From Marchantia polymorpha subsp. ruderalis (taxonomy: Eukaryota > Streptophyta > Marchantiopsida > Marchantiales > Marchantiaceae): a stretch of 64,000 bases of DNA. The stretch covers positions 704,501 through 768,500 of the forward strand of contig AP031356.1 of the NCBI GenBank assembly GCA_037833965.1. Direction: 5' to 3'. The notes beneath the pieces are model-generated. The model was not told the origin of the DNA, searched no databases, and saw only the letters and a list, made by a program, of their open reading frames with translations. The position numbers and the translations under genes were made by a program. Shown in pieces: positions 35,317 through 47,980 of the stretch; positions within the stretch are counted from its first letter, which is position 1; every line of letters starts with the position of its first letter.

Positions 35317-38300
35317 TTGACAAATCCGGGGAAATAATCCCACTCAGAGACTGCGTCATCGGGACCGATTCGAGGGCGATACGATTGAATACCTACAACA
35401 AGTCGCTCCAGCCGAATCGAAATTGCCGCAGAATGCAGATCAATCCAACAATCAAAACGAGTGCATCGCTTGAAGTCGACAACACCTGCAAGTACCACAG
35501 CAGAACTGTTTTTATTCTCGCCTCATAAAGAAGGGGCTGTAACGGTCTACGCCTGTCGTCTAGTCCAAGCAATTTCACTTATATATTTCTCATTCACGAA
35601 GAAGATCGAGCGAGCATGAAGAAACTTTTGTCCAATGGCAATTATACTTTTCAGCACTTTCCACCAATTCAAGCATAAATAACCATTAAAGAAGTCGGGC
35701 ACCCCGATGTGCCTCTAATTGTTAAAACACGGGCCACTCCAAGCAAGTAACAGATAAGGAGCGCGGACTGTAGCGCGTAGTCAAATGGTGGGCGATGCTC
35801 TACATCGTCCCCTCATGACCCCTCTCCCGACCTCACTGTCTAGACCGTCGAGCTCGAGAAGCTATGGACGCTGATGACGCACTCCGTATATAGTCTTTGC
35901 GCCACTGGTGTGTGGCTGTCAGTTCACTCGCTCCACGACGAGCCGCTGTCTAAATTCGGTCTTGTTGGTTCTGCTGCCGATAAACAGTCCCGAGCAATTT
36001 GGTGCTATTCGATTCATGCGAGTCTCGGAGCCTCGGTGTTGTAGGAGCCGCTTGTGCGCACTACTACTGCGACAGGAGCAGCAGTAGTGCGCATGGCGGG
36101 CGAGGATGGCATGGATTCATGGAGCGCAGGGGATGGTCAGTCTACGGTGTTTGGAGGTAGGGAGGCAGGGAGGCAGGGAGACATAGCCGAAGCTTGGGAG
36201 ATCGACGTGGGTGTCTAGTTCTTAGGTTGGGGGCTTTTTGGGTCTCCAAGTGTTGGTCTTGATGTTGTTGTTGGGTCGGCCGGGGACGGGGAGGGTGTGC
36301 TTGTTGATCAGATTCAGACTTGCCATATCATTCTGTCATTTGGAACTCGGAGAGCATGCGTTTCTCATGGTGGAGGTTTTGAGCCGCTGTCCTATTCAAA
36401 ATTAGAAGTGGGCAGTTGGGCCCGACACGCCTGCGATAGTCTGGCTACTTTGGGATACTTTTGGAGGGAGGGAGAGATTTGGCTGATTTTATCGAGGAGA
36501 ATAGTGCAGGCAGGCGAGGGGAGATGGATATATTTGCTGCTGGAGCTCTGTATGGTTCCTCCGCGTTGATGCATTGCCGCGTCGAGGCAGCGACGTACGA
36601 AGGAAATGAGAACAGAGAGGTGTAAATATTACTTTTACCGCCGCAGCTTCTTCTTCTTCTTCTTCTAATCATGATGATAGCGCTGGACCAAGGACACGTG
36701 CGTTGCGTCCTGGGCAGTTGTTCCTTCTCTCTTCCTGGATGCAATGAACGATGATGACGCTTCTGGCGAGGGGGAGAGAATAGTGTCCTTCCCAGAATTA
36801 GAAGGACAAATTTGACCAGTCGTCTTCTCGGTTCATGCGACACACGGGTACAGAAGTCCACGTAGCTCCACCCAAGGTGGGGGATTTTTACTCCCCGGGT
36901 CGGGCATTTGGAGGGAAGGAGAGGGGGCCTGCTTAAATGAACCCCCGATGCAGTGACGTCGGTGGATGTGGACATCGTCCAACAGAGTGTACCGGCGGGA
37001 GAAGATAATGCAGATTAAAGCAAGCAGCAGCTCGATTCCATGCCATGGCGTTTCCTCCCGCATCATCGAACACTGAATCACCGATCACAAGTGAAGCAAA
37101 GAACTCGAAGCTAGTACCATTGTCCGCAGTACGAGTCAGAACGATCGAGGCTCCTCCCTCCCTCCCTCCTGAAACAAACACAACAACCCGACCATTTCTG
37201 TTGACGGCCAATTTACCCGGAAGTTCTTGGTCTCGGACTCTCGGGGAATCACGGAACGTCGAGCGAGCAAGCGGGTTTGGGAAGGGCAGCCTGTCGAAGT
37301 CCGAGAGGGAGATTCGAGACTTGAGAGGAGCGCGCGACTGCAACCCGGGGATGCCACGTGTCCATAATTGAGGGAGGCCGGCGTGTTTTCAGGACAGAAC
37401 GTAAGGAATCAGTGTCTATGACGAAGATACGGCCACCTGGCACATAGCGGAAGGCGTCTGTGAAATAACATCAAAGTCCAAGTTACTGACTTGCGGTATG
37501 TTCACCGGGGGCGGTGGGTGGTCACAAGTGTCGGCAGATCGGCCCGATGGAGAGATTGGATGGGAACCGGGCTTGGCAGACATACGTATCCAGCCTGTAC
37601 GGTAACATGGATCAGGATGATGCCAAATCAAAATCCGCTGACAGAAATTTTATGAGCCGGAGAGATTTAACGTCCTCCGATCTTTGAGGCTACGTAGTAG
37701 TCAGGAGGCCGAGTAGTAAACGAAGGATAAATACGTCGTAGTCTTTTCTAACCGTGACAACACCAACTGCATCTGGTGGGTTCGGTATGGTGCGTTCCAT
37801 CACACATCAAAGCACATCTTTTCCATGCAGCTCGGATGAGCTCAGCTGGGCTGCATTGGCTAATATGCATCAGGTGTGAATTGTGCTCAGGGCGCCAGTC
37901 TCAGGGTCCAGTGCAGACATGGACATGTATTCTCACATGCGCGTACGCTGCAAATTTAGATGTCGGGTGGAGAGGGAAAGGTTGGAGGAATATGTGGTTC
38001 TTGTAACCTTGTTAGGCAGCAGATTAAGACAAGGATGGGAAATGTTCTGTCGAGCATGAACCGTGAGTCAGCTGCAAGTATCTGCGACCTGACAAGTTCC
38101 AACTGAAAGCGAAGTTTTTCCAGCTCTGAATTATCTGGTGTGCCAGGGCAGGGGCGCTTTTGAGAGCGTCCTCTGCTGAGTTGTGAAAGTCGAGATGGAC
38201 GGAATATGGTGAACAACCTGCTTCATGGACGCGGGGGCTTGGACACCAAATCAAGCTATTTCATCAACAGCAGATGCTCTCGCAACCAGCTGGGGCCGCT

Positions 38301-38999
38301 CTCATTCCTGGGCTTGCGTCGTTTTCTTTTGCTACTTGTCAGTCTTCCTGCTCGATACTCTTCCTCGCCATTGCTTAAAGTGCAAGTAGGTTCTCCTGTT
38401 GCTTTCCTCCACATACCCTCCAAACAACCTCGGCCAACTTTCTATCACCATGCGCTGTCCAGGATAGTCCGACACCTCTGTACCTAGCGAATTACACGAC
38501 GCAATTTGACATGCGCGAAGTCACTACCTAAATTATATGTGTCACCTTATGACATGCTTCAAACTCACTCACTTATCATTGAAAAAGGCTTAGGGTGGTG
38601 AGGCATCTTTCTGAAATGTCAGGTGAGTGAATATTAAAAACAGGTTAGAATATCCCAGCGATTTTACAGCCAATTCACAATATACGCGACACAGGCATAT
38701 ACAAGGACTTATGTCCAAATCGGAAAACTTTTGCCTAATTTAACCTAAACCTTTAAGGCGAAGCTCTTTAACATCCGAACATGGTCGGTGATTGTCCTTA
38801 TTGTGAAATTCTCTTTACCATCAGATGAAAATTGATTCTATCGACTGCTACTCCAACATCGGCCAAATTCATATCGACACTACAATATAGATTAATGGTG
38901 GATCGTAAATCGTAGTCCCTATGTCACGGGCAGCGTCGCCGTAGTACTCTCTGAAAGTGTCTGTTTCAACTGCTTCTTAATGTAGGGCCTCTAAGAGTA
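35317..38999. other. Gene-flanking region downstream of FAM91, no gene recognised
   Basis: Composition is balanced, unlike the AT-rich block to the left. Overlapping open frames on both strands (for example 36,445-36,975 minus and 37,045-37,371 plus) have no recognisable domain or splice structure. I regard them as chance or as untranslated sequence. A (CTT)n tract lies at about 36,645-36,665 and a GGGAGGCA repeat at about 36,158-36,180. The part nearest 39,000 should include the FAM91 3' untranslated region. Confidence 0.5.
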
Positions 39000-41900
39000 T
39001 CAAGCAGCGACGAGCAAACATTCTGAAGCCGATGCTGCTTCGGCCACCAAAGCCACTGGGAGTCTACCTTGCAGGAACAGCGCAATATTCAAAGGCATCA
39101 ACTTTTGCCCATCAAAAATCAGATTTACCCCTGGCAGTGGCACATCGCTGCTATCACCATCCTCCCAAATGTCCAACTTCGTATCGACGTTGCTGGGAAT
39201 ATCAATCTCTGGCTCTTCAACGTAACGCCGGGCAGGTTCATAGACCGGGGGCAGAGGGGATCTGTAGAACAACAGATCATGTTATCAATGTTTTGTTAGA
39301 TTCAATCATGTATCACGCAGAGAGCCAACAGTGTTTTCTATACACCGTTTCCCCGGAGACCAAGCTCAACGAATGATACACAGAGAACATGACCGAGTAC
39401 CTCAAACCTGAAGTGTACAAAAGTATAATTCACCTGGTGGGGTCACCGACGAAACTGACAACCTCAGATCGTCTTCTGGTGCTTAACTGTGGGGAAAGGG
39501 TTTCTGAGCCCGAAGAAAAGTTCGGAGATGTCACAGGGTCGAACATGAAATCCGATGCGCTCCACTTGGAGCTCGCAAGACTCCTCAGAAGCGGTCGCTC
39601 ACCAGGTTTGAACTGGCCGCCGGGATAGGTCAATTTGGAAATGGGACCATTAGCCTGATGGTCAGAAATAAACTCTTGCAATTTTCGCCGCAATTTTAGC
39701 ATAGCCTCCCGATGTATGGACAATGCGGGGCTCTGAAATAACTCGGCGTGAACTACTCCTTCGCACACCAGCTTGCAAAGTTGGGTGTCGAAGAGTGGTA
39801 GTCCAAATTCGACGCTTTGGGGAACCCATTCCCAAGAAACCTCACGTTGAGCTAAACCCAAGTCTTTTCGAATTCTTACCATGCGAATAAAACCGGCCGT
39901 CTCCAGGTTTAATTCCTCAGCTGCTCTGGCCAGGGAGCTAGAGAGCTGATTCCTTTCGAAAGTTTCATCTATACTTTCGCCCTCCAATCCGGCGCTCGAA
40001 GTGCTAAGCTCGGATAATGGTAGGGGAATGTTTTTGGTCATTACGTTCCCGGTTCCCTTGGCATCTAGAGAGGCCTCCGTAAAGGGTTGCACCAAAACTG
40101 CCGAGTATTTTAAAAGAGAGTTCAGACAATGTAGCAGGACACCACCCTCGACCAGAGATCCTTCAAACCTCCCCCCCAATCCACTTACTCCGACTCCATC
40201 CCAAGCCCACAGTAGCGCCTTGCTGCAGCCTGCCAGAGGAGGTGGGAGGAGTCTTAACCTTTGACCCTTGATAAGAGCTATGGAGACTGGGCCTGAAGCA
40301 GCTACTGAGTATAAAAGGAGTTTCATCCATGGTGTAATAGCAGCCCGACTAGGTGGACCAAAGTGAACTGGGCCCACGCCATCAGGAGAAACTACTGATG
40401 GTGGAGAGAGAAGGGGAATCATCGAGACCAGCACATGATAGTCTCGACGCAAAACCCGCTGAATAGTGCCTGACGCAAGACCCTGCAAGCTCTCCACGCG
40501 TAATACATCCACACGACACTTCCGTCCTGACTTTCTATGACGAGATTTGACGCGACCTAAACCCTCGATGGTAGACGTCGAGCTTGTCATTTGAATTGTA
40601 TCAGAAGCATGGTCAACTGAATCAGCCCTGTCATGGTGCTCGTCTCCTGCAACACTTTCCGTTTCTTGTTGAGAGCTCTCATCTCGGTATGCATTGAAGG
40701 CGATGTCGTGGGAATCAGGTGACTTGCTGGTCTCATTGTAAATTTCCGGTGAACTAGAAGGTCTACTCAGCTCGGGTGAACTGGCCTGACTGATGGCACT
40801 AGGTTCAAGCTGAAAGTCAGCTAAATCTGCCCCCGACTTTTCCGGTGATTCAAAGTCTGTTTCAGCTTCAGCTAGATCGTGCCCTCCGGGTCCAGCTCCT
40901 CCAGATCTAAGACATTCCAATGCGTGTCTAAGACTGAAGGCATGGTCAGCAAGCTGCTGCAATTCGCCTTCGAATTTCTTACCCTCAACCTGACGCAAGT
41001 CTTCGCACATTTCTGCCACACTGGAATCTCCTAGTTTGCCAGCTTCGTACAAAGTTACGGCATGGCCCTTCAAACCTAAAAAACATACCAAGGTACAACT
41101 CAGAACATTGAACTAAAGAAGACTACACTTAAAGCAATAGCTCGATCTTGAACTTTATGAATAAGATAACAAACAGAAAAAGAAGCACGAGATGAGGTTA
41201 CAAATGACCTGGTGAGAGAGAGCCCATCATGAGATAAGACGTTAAGTTAGCATCCACCATGAGAGCAAATCGAGTAACTCCTGACTGAGGTCGCATGATG
41301 TCCCCATCGGCTTCGGACAGACCTTCTTGGAATGGACTGGCTGGTACAGACCTCGTATTGCCAAACCCATCGTCAGCAACACTACCCTCAATGTTCGGAG
41401 ATCCGGGTAAATGAAGGTCATTCAACAAGGCTGCAGGATCCATAACCTTCTTAGCCCATCCAAGACGAGAGGCTAAAGAAACAGCAGCTTCCAATTGTGA
41501 CAGGTCAGCCTGCAATGTCTGTGCCAGATCGGCTACTGTTGCTTGCTCACTCAAGGCAACAAAAACAGCATAGAGGAGTCTGGCAGCGATCAACACAACG
41601 TTGAGGTTAGTGTTTACAAATCTTGCAATAATATCCAGCAAGGTCCAGCGGCCCGGATGGTCTGAATTAAATTGCACGTTGACAAATTTTCAAAAGATGA
41701 GTACGGTGAGACGAACAGATCAGTAAACAACATAGAGAATTTCGAAAATTTTGGGTCTCATGACAGCTTAACTGCTACCCTTGGTTTTGTATGAAAGGAA
41801 AAGAAGACATACTCTTCGGTGGGATCTTCGTATGATTGTTCGCGATTTGAAACAAAACCATCCAGTGTTGAAACTGCAAATGGAACACCCCGCAATTCAG

Positions 41901-44900
41901 CCAGCCTAGCGGTATGATTAGCCACGATGAAGTTTTTAGTCTGGTCTAGCCATTGAAGGTTTGAGGTGGGGTTCTAAGCTTTGATGATAACTGGAGCACA
42001 GGATTTTCACTGCCCACTCAAAGGTCTCCGACTTCCACTTTCTTATTCAAACCAATTAGCAACTATACGACCTGACTTGAAAACAACCACAGAAGTAGCC
42101 GGCCTTTTCTGAGTTCAAAGCTTTTGTTTTCAGCGAAGCCTTCAACATGCACACAATTCTTGTGACTTGAGAGGCCCTCCACCCTTCAAAATACTTCACG
42201 TATGACCTTGCTGGAGGGGTCAGTCAGAAAAAATTGCAATAACGACACATATACTGCGCGAAAGAAACATCTGTCGTGTATCAAACCAAGATACGCGACA
42301 TTCATAAGTACTGCGACAGACATTGACAGATATTTGCATGAAGCCAAATAAGCTTTACAACTCATCACGTGCAGTAAGAGCTACGAAGAGCAGAGAGAGA
42401 GAGAGAGACAGGCTTATAATAGGCAATTGACCGACACAGTGAGGGCCATGACCACTATTCTGAACAACTGAACGGAAGGACATAACCTGTCCTTCCAAAC
42501 ATTCTCACAATCAGCACATATTTCGACAATTATGAAACACTGACCTTGAAAATGATCATCAGGGTAAACAGGAACCTCCAACCAAACAAGACCTCGACGA
42601 TAGAGACCACGAACGACGTCCAAATCTAATTCTCCCACACAGTTTACCTCCTCCTTGCCCACTTTGTCAATTACCACCATCTCGTCATCTGTAAGTCTCT
42701 GTCCAAGCACTTACAAATCAGCAACAAGATCCCAAAAAACTTGGCGTTACCGCAAACCAAAATAAGAAATATTTGTTTTACGTAATTTGGTTTGATACAA
42801 TGTAACGAGATAGATGTATTACAAAGGGAACAACTTTTTCGATGTTTAGGTCTCAAATGATGAGTTAGTCTAGAATCAAAAAAGAACAACATTATAGGAT
42901 GGAACAAATGCACAAATATTGCACATTCCGTTGTAGTCTAGCTGTTCAGGATACTCGGGTTCAAATCCCGGAAACGGATCAAAGCATTGTGCTACTTTAA
43001 CAGAATCTTGACAAAGAAAATTGTCAAGATTCCGTTAAGTAGCACAATGCTTATTTTAAAAAAAATTATATTTGAATCAGACGGTTGAAAAACGACTATT
43101 TAACATAGGACATGAAACAGCAGTTGAAGTAACGGATATGTAAAGTTGGCCAATGGTTTTAACAAAAAAATTGTATTGGAATAATCGTTGAAAATGACTA
43201 TGTAAGATTGGTCGATGCTTATTTATTAAAGTTGTACTTGAAACAACCCTTTAAATAACGGCTATGATCACCACAAATCTAACGGCTATCTAAATTCTAC
43301 TTGATACAGTCGTTGAAATAACACAGCCAGATGAGTTTCCCAATCACCTGCCTTTGTTATTAGTTGTTAACAACATATTTAGTGAGGCATTTATAAAAGG
43401 TCCACACAAGTTTTGCATTCTACTCATGTCCAGTGAGTCCCGATAAATAGGCTCAGGTTATTTTTTCATTCTTACCCGATATTCTTCGATGGATAAGTTG
43501 ACGATGCTGACGGCCCACCATGGTTCGATCGGAAAGTCTACAGGGTTATTCGGAAGCATGTCTTTAGCTATAGATTTGTTGAGCTTCCACATGAGCTTCT
43601 GCAGTTAGGAGTAACAGCGTGAGGACCGAGAAAGAAGTAAACCTGGATGTGACGACCATTCCAGTATAAATAACTAAGACACACTAGTGGTGACACACTT
43701 GTGGCCCATCAAGCTAGAAGAGCAACTTCAGGAGTACACGAGCTGCACGATTAAAGTGAACATTCTTATACTGAACTACTTTTGTTATAAAACAAAATCT
43801 CAATGGATGAATAAATCAAACAGATAATTATGGCAGGAACACTGTAGCATGATTTGCAAGATCCACAAAGTGATCAAGAGAACTGTTGAAAAGTTAGAAG
43901 AGGTACAGGTTCCATTTTTCATTTGAGAAAGCTTTCAGTACCTTGGCCCTACACTTATTCATAATATCGATGAACTCATTTCGTCCAATTCCAGTTAGCC
44001 GCAAGGCATCAGCGGCACTGAAGTTTGGAATTGAGTCATAGGGGCGTTCTGTAAACAGTAAGGGATCAGTAAACAAGCAATTTTCGGTTGTTTACAATGC
44101 AGTGAAGTAAAGTATTTAGACCACACACGAAAGCTGATACTCCAAAGCATGGAAAGCAGTAAGGAATCAGGAGAAAAGAGGAAGAAAGAAAGGAGAAACT
44201 ACAAACAAAGTCTGGTAGAGGGAACTGAAGGGTACTGACCGTTCTTCATGACTTCGTAAATCATATCACAGTAATATCGGAAAGGAGTAATTCTCTGAAT
44301 GCGGCAGATATTTTCTGCCAGGTGATATGGGAAGAGCTGCAGTCACCAGCGCAAGTATTTAGATATCTGACTCGTCAGGACTCTTAGAAAAATGACATGA
44401 AAACCTCAAGAAGCGACCCAAAAAAAATCCACCATGCCTAACTGCAGATTTATCAGACCCTACATACTAAGAATTGCCGTGTGCTTCAGCACCAAGGTAA
44501 GTTATGATATGGGAGTAGGTACAAAGAATATCCACTTTGTACAAATGACGACGATATCAACTGGCAATAGTGCAAACTCTGATATTTGCACGGTCTTCCA
44601 AGATTGTGTCCATTAACTAGAGGCACAGGCTAGTTAAAACGCGTCATTGACAATGTGTCTAACAAATAGGACGACATCTGGAAGGTTGGGGAGCCACACC
44701 GCAAGATTCTTACGTAGGTAGCGCATCAAGTCTTCATAGTACTCATTCTCCTTACAAGTAGTTCTGGCTGCGCAATCACTCCACTTGAATCTCTTCTTGA
44801 TGCAATACTCCTTCACTCTGACCGACACAAACAATCCACGTAGTTCACGTAAGCTTTTAGTGAGGTGCTGACATACCAATGCTCAACAGTCCCATGGTAA

Positions 44901-45235
44901 TACTCCGGTACTTTCAATAAAAGCTTCCATTTTTCGCATGAATTAGTTAGTTTGCATTACAATTGTGCTGTGCTTCTGCACTAATTTGCTTATGAGAAGC
45001 ATGTATTCCAACGTTTAAAGAAACTCGTATCGGCTTCAATATCTCCTTTTGAACAATTAAATATTAGGAGAAGTTGAGAGACAACGTTGATAGATATACA
45101 TTGGTACCTTCTTTGCCATTCCTCATTAGAAGACAAAAAAATCTTCAGTCTCTTCGGCAATTTCTCCCAGGTAGCTTCCTCCTGTATAGCTTTGATAATC
45201 ATGTCCTCCTCCACGGTACTAGCAACTCGCTGCAT
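39000..45235 (-). CDS. FAM91A1: FAM91 homologue (trans-Golgi vesicle-capture factor)
   Basis: Ten coding exons can be read: 45235-45108, 44817-44700, 44336-44240, 44048-43942, 43598-43476, 42698-42545, 41873-41813, 41579-41209, 41075-39434 and 39261-39000. They total 3,063 nt (1,020 residues plus stop), all with GT-AG borders in matching phase. The N-terminal FAM91 domain spans about residues 5-340. It has the signatures [52 protein letters not shown] and [13 protein letters not shown]. The C-terminal domain spans about 360-1015 ([45 protein letters not shown]). Animal FAM91A1 links TBC1D23 with the WDR11 complex to capture endosome-derived vesicles at the trans-Golgi, and the plant role is inferred from that. 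The start matches plant relatives and has A at -3. The length is close to the usual plant protein of about 1,000 residues. An acidic, Ser-rich stretch encoded at about 40,600-40,900 (residues about 445-545) is probably disordered. The gene looks intact. Confidence 0.95.
42927..42978 (+). pseudogene. tRNA-Glu-like sequence without anticodon arm (pseudo-tRNA or SINE head)
   Basis: The 52 bases begin TCCGTTGTAGTCTAG and end GTTCAAATCCCGGAAACGGA. They reproduce the acceptor stem, D-arm (A box) and T-arm (B box, GGTTCAAATCC) of plant tRNA-Glu. The anticodon arm and variable loop are missing, with D-arm-side ACTCGG joined directly to the T-arm. It cannot be a working tRNA. It lies in intron 5 of FAM91, antisense to the gene. 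The following 400 bp contain diverged repeats of GTTGAAAAACGACTAT and AACGGCTAT, so a tRNA-derived SINE is possible. Confidence 0.85.
42982..43052. repeat. Hairpin with 32-33-base arms beside the tRNA-like sequence
   Basis: The arms 42,982-43,014 and 43,021-43,052 pair over their full length apart from one unpaired T and one A/G difference, around the loop AGAAAA. It begins three bases after the tRNA-like sequence, inside FAM91 intron 5. Confidence 0.9.
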
Positions 45236-47980
45236 CTTGGCTGCACCTTGAAAGCCCGCTTTAAATATATTTACAAAGAATTTGCGTGTTCTTCACCTGC
45301 GAATCAAGCATCAGATTTGTCAGACTACTTATGGTATCCTCAAGTACTGGTGATGGTGCAGGGGCGATGGATACGCTTTGGCAGATTGCAGGACATATCT
45401 TAAACTGGAGTTGGAGAGCCCTATAATGGGTAAAAGAGTGCGGCAAGCGAGTGATATCAATGCGTTGTAAGAGATGTGTGAATGATAACTGTCTATGTGA
45501 ACGAAATGACTCACACGGAGGAACTCCTGTATTAACTTGCAAAAGGGATACAAGTTTCACACGACAGAACTAAACGTACTCATGGGAATTTGCCAAGCAG
45601 AGCCTGAAGGCCGTAGACCTACCTCCCTGGCTGAAAGGTGCTAATATAAAGACACTTGTACGGCATGACATCTTCTCTCTGCAGTTTCTCTAGTTTTCAA
45701 CGAACTACGATAAACCTCAGTTTATGAAGTTCTTCGTACAACATTGACAAGAATGAGAGAAGAATACAGTTACTGAATCCTTTGTTCAGTAGATTTCAAT
45801 TGCAACAGTCAACAGCCCAGCTAGTATTTGTGGCCATTATAATCTCAAGACCTTTCCTGTTGCATTTTCTTTCTTGATTCCATCCGTAATCAAGAAGAAA
45901 TTTTCATGTCAAAAGTATGATCCCTCAATCTTCAAAATAAACCACAAGATCCACTGAAGACACACTTTACTTATCTCCTTGTCCTTATGTTCCATAATCA
46001 GTTCAGTCGAGTGCAACACAAGACAACTTAGTCCAAACTCGATATACTTCTAGATTCACAGATTTAAAGGTGTTCGGTTGATTATCCAAGGGTCTTGCTA
46101 GACAGTTGTCAAAACTCTGCTGCTTGAATGAAAATTGAACAGAATACTCCTATCATATTGGTGTTCCAGATGAACAAGGTGCAATTTACCATTCAAAGGT
46201 TCCGATCAAAGCCTTTATGATCTGATTCAGATACAAGATAATGAACCAACAAGAAGAAATTTTTGTTTCGGAAAAATTCAGCTACAATCTTTCCAGTGAA
46301 TTTCAGGGCAACATGTACCGGAAAGAGACCCGAAAATACAACATTGGTTTCAATTTGGAGAAATCACAAAATTCACAGTTCTCTCTTCAAGCATCAGTCC
46401 TGGAAAATAAACTAGGAGACAAAGGCCCGGAATTCCAGGGGGATAAATTCTCGTAGCTATTACAGACGGCGAAATGAAAAGTGGGAAAAATGGATCTCAG
46501 AAACGCTATACGAGGAATAAGATACACGAAGAGTCCAATACGAGCAAGAGCAGGGTCCGTCAGCTCCAATCACTGCGCCAACTCCAACTCATAATACAGA
46601 AGTTGATTGTGGGAGATGAACACCAGATCAAGTCAGATTTTCGCCAGTGAGAATCTAGCCGCGAAATCAGAATATCTCGCACGAGAAAGACTCCATCAGA
46701 AAAAGCCCAAGCGATCCTTTCAACCCTGCCCTTCTTCACACGACAAAAGCAGAGATCAAACTCGCGCTCCGTCTCCACAGAGACCCAATGCTGCACATTA
46801 TGCGCCTTCATGGAATGGATCACATCGCGTACCTCTTCGACTGAGCCTCAAGCGCGTTCGAATATTTGTTCGTGAAAATTGGTGCATCGACATTTGGTCT
46901 TCGTGTGGACAATCCAGTTGCAGTCCAGACTATCGACCTATACAGGCGCCCTGTCGTAAGTCGCATCTTCCTCCTTCCGTCCGATGGCGTTCTGCCGTAC
47001 TCGTGTGTCCGTCCGGCCGGTCTCCTCAGTCCCGGTCCTTTGTCCGTGCACCTGCTGGTACGCCGATGATCACGGTACAGTACTGTATTGGGGCCAAAAG
47101 TCACACGATGGTGGACTCAAGATCGAATGAAATGAGTGGAGTCGTAGTCACGATGTGCTTGAAAAGTCATTCGCACCGTAGATTCACTAGAATATCGTCT
47201 TTTAAAGTCATTCTTGTGAGTCTTCCAAATCCAGGCCTAGTGCACACAGGAGAAGATAAGTCACGGCAACATAAATAACCCATTAAAACTGAAGAGGTGC
47301 CAAGTTAAATTGCAAAAAGGAAGGGTATACTATTTCAATGAACAGGAATGGAGAGGAAAATGTGCAGAATTTAAAGTACTTCAAGTCAAAGTACTTGAAG
47401 TAGAGAGTCAATTTCATATAAATTATATTTTACACAAGCTCGATTTTCTCATTTTTCATGCATAGTATGAATTGCTGGTATTGTGTAACTTGTGAAAGAA
47501 GTTAGTGAGTGAAGAAATCTTGTCTTCCTTTTGAAATTGACGTTAATAGTAAAATTGACATTCTCATTCAGTGTAGAATTTTGTTTGTCCTTCTAATACT
47601 CAACGTATTGTTTGCTTATACTAGGTTGTTAATATTAACTCAGTTCCTTTAAACTCCGGTAGGTAAGTCTTAAAATCCTAGTTACGGCTTAGGACTTTTT
47701 ACTAGTTAGTAAGAATTTGATATCCACTATAGAGTAGAGCATGTCAAAACTCATCTTGAACATTGTTTGTACTACTTAAGTAAAGGCTTCAGATTTGTAG
47801 ATGTAGCATGACAATGGCAACTTTTTAGAACTACTTAAGTATATGTTTTTGGTTGGATGTAGCATGACAATGGCGAGTTTTCTATTTGTTAGCGGGTGAA
47901 TCATGTTGTGTGTGAATTGTTAGGTTTCAGCATAATGTTAAGGTTAAGTCAGTGGATACTAAATTGACAGGCAAACATTA
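45236..47980. other. FAM91 5' untranslated and promoter region, then spacer
   Basis: The part next to 45,235 should hold the FAM91 leader, possibly with a leader intron, but I could not fix a transcription start. The part around 46,560-47,280 is less AT-rich and has overlapping open frames on both strands (for example 46,607-47,278 plus, 223 codons). These lack domains, and I take them as chance. A short tandem duplication lies at about 47,770-47,880 (CTACTTAAGTA followed by GATGTAGCATGACAATGGC, twice). Confidence 0.5.

Noticed and set aside
36445-36975. Minus-strand open frame of 176 codons
   Set aside because: It shows low complexity, no domain and no splice context, with competing frames on both strands.
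40001-40264. Plus-strand open frame opposite FAM91
   Set aside because: It lies fully within the large FAM91 exon and has no domain.
42927-42978. A functional tRNA-Glu gene
   Set aside because: The anticodon arm and variable loop are missing.
46607-47278. Plus-strand open frame of 223 codons upstream of FAM91
   Set aside because: It has no recognisable domain, equally long frames lie on the other strand, and it sits in the likely promoter and leader region.
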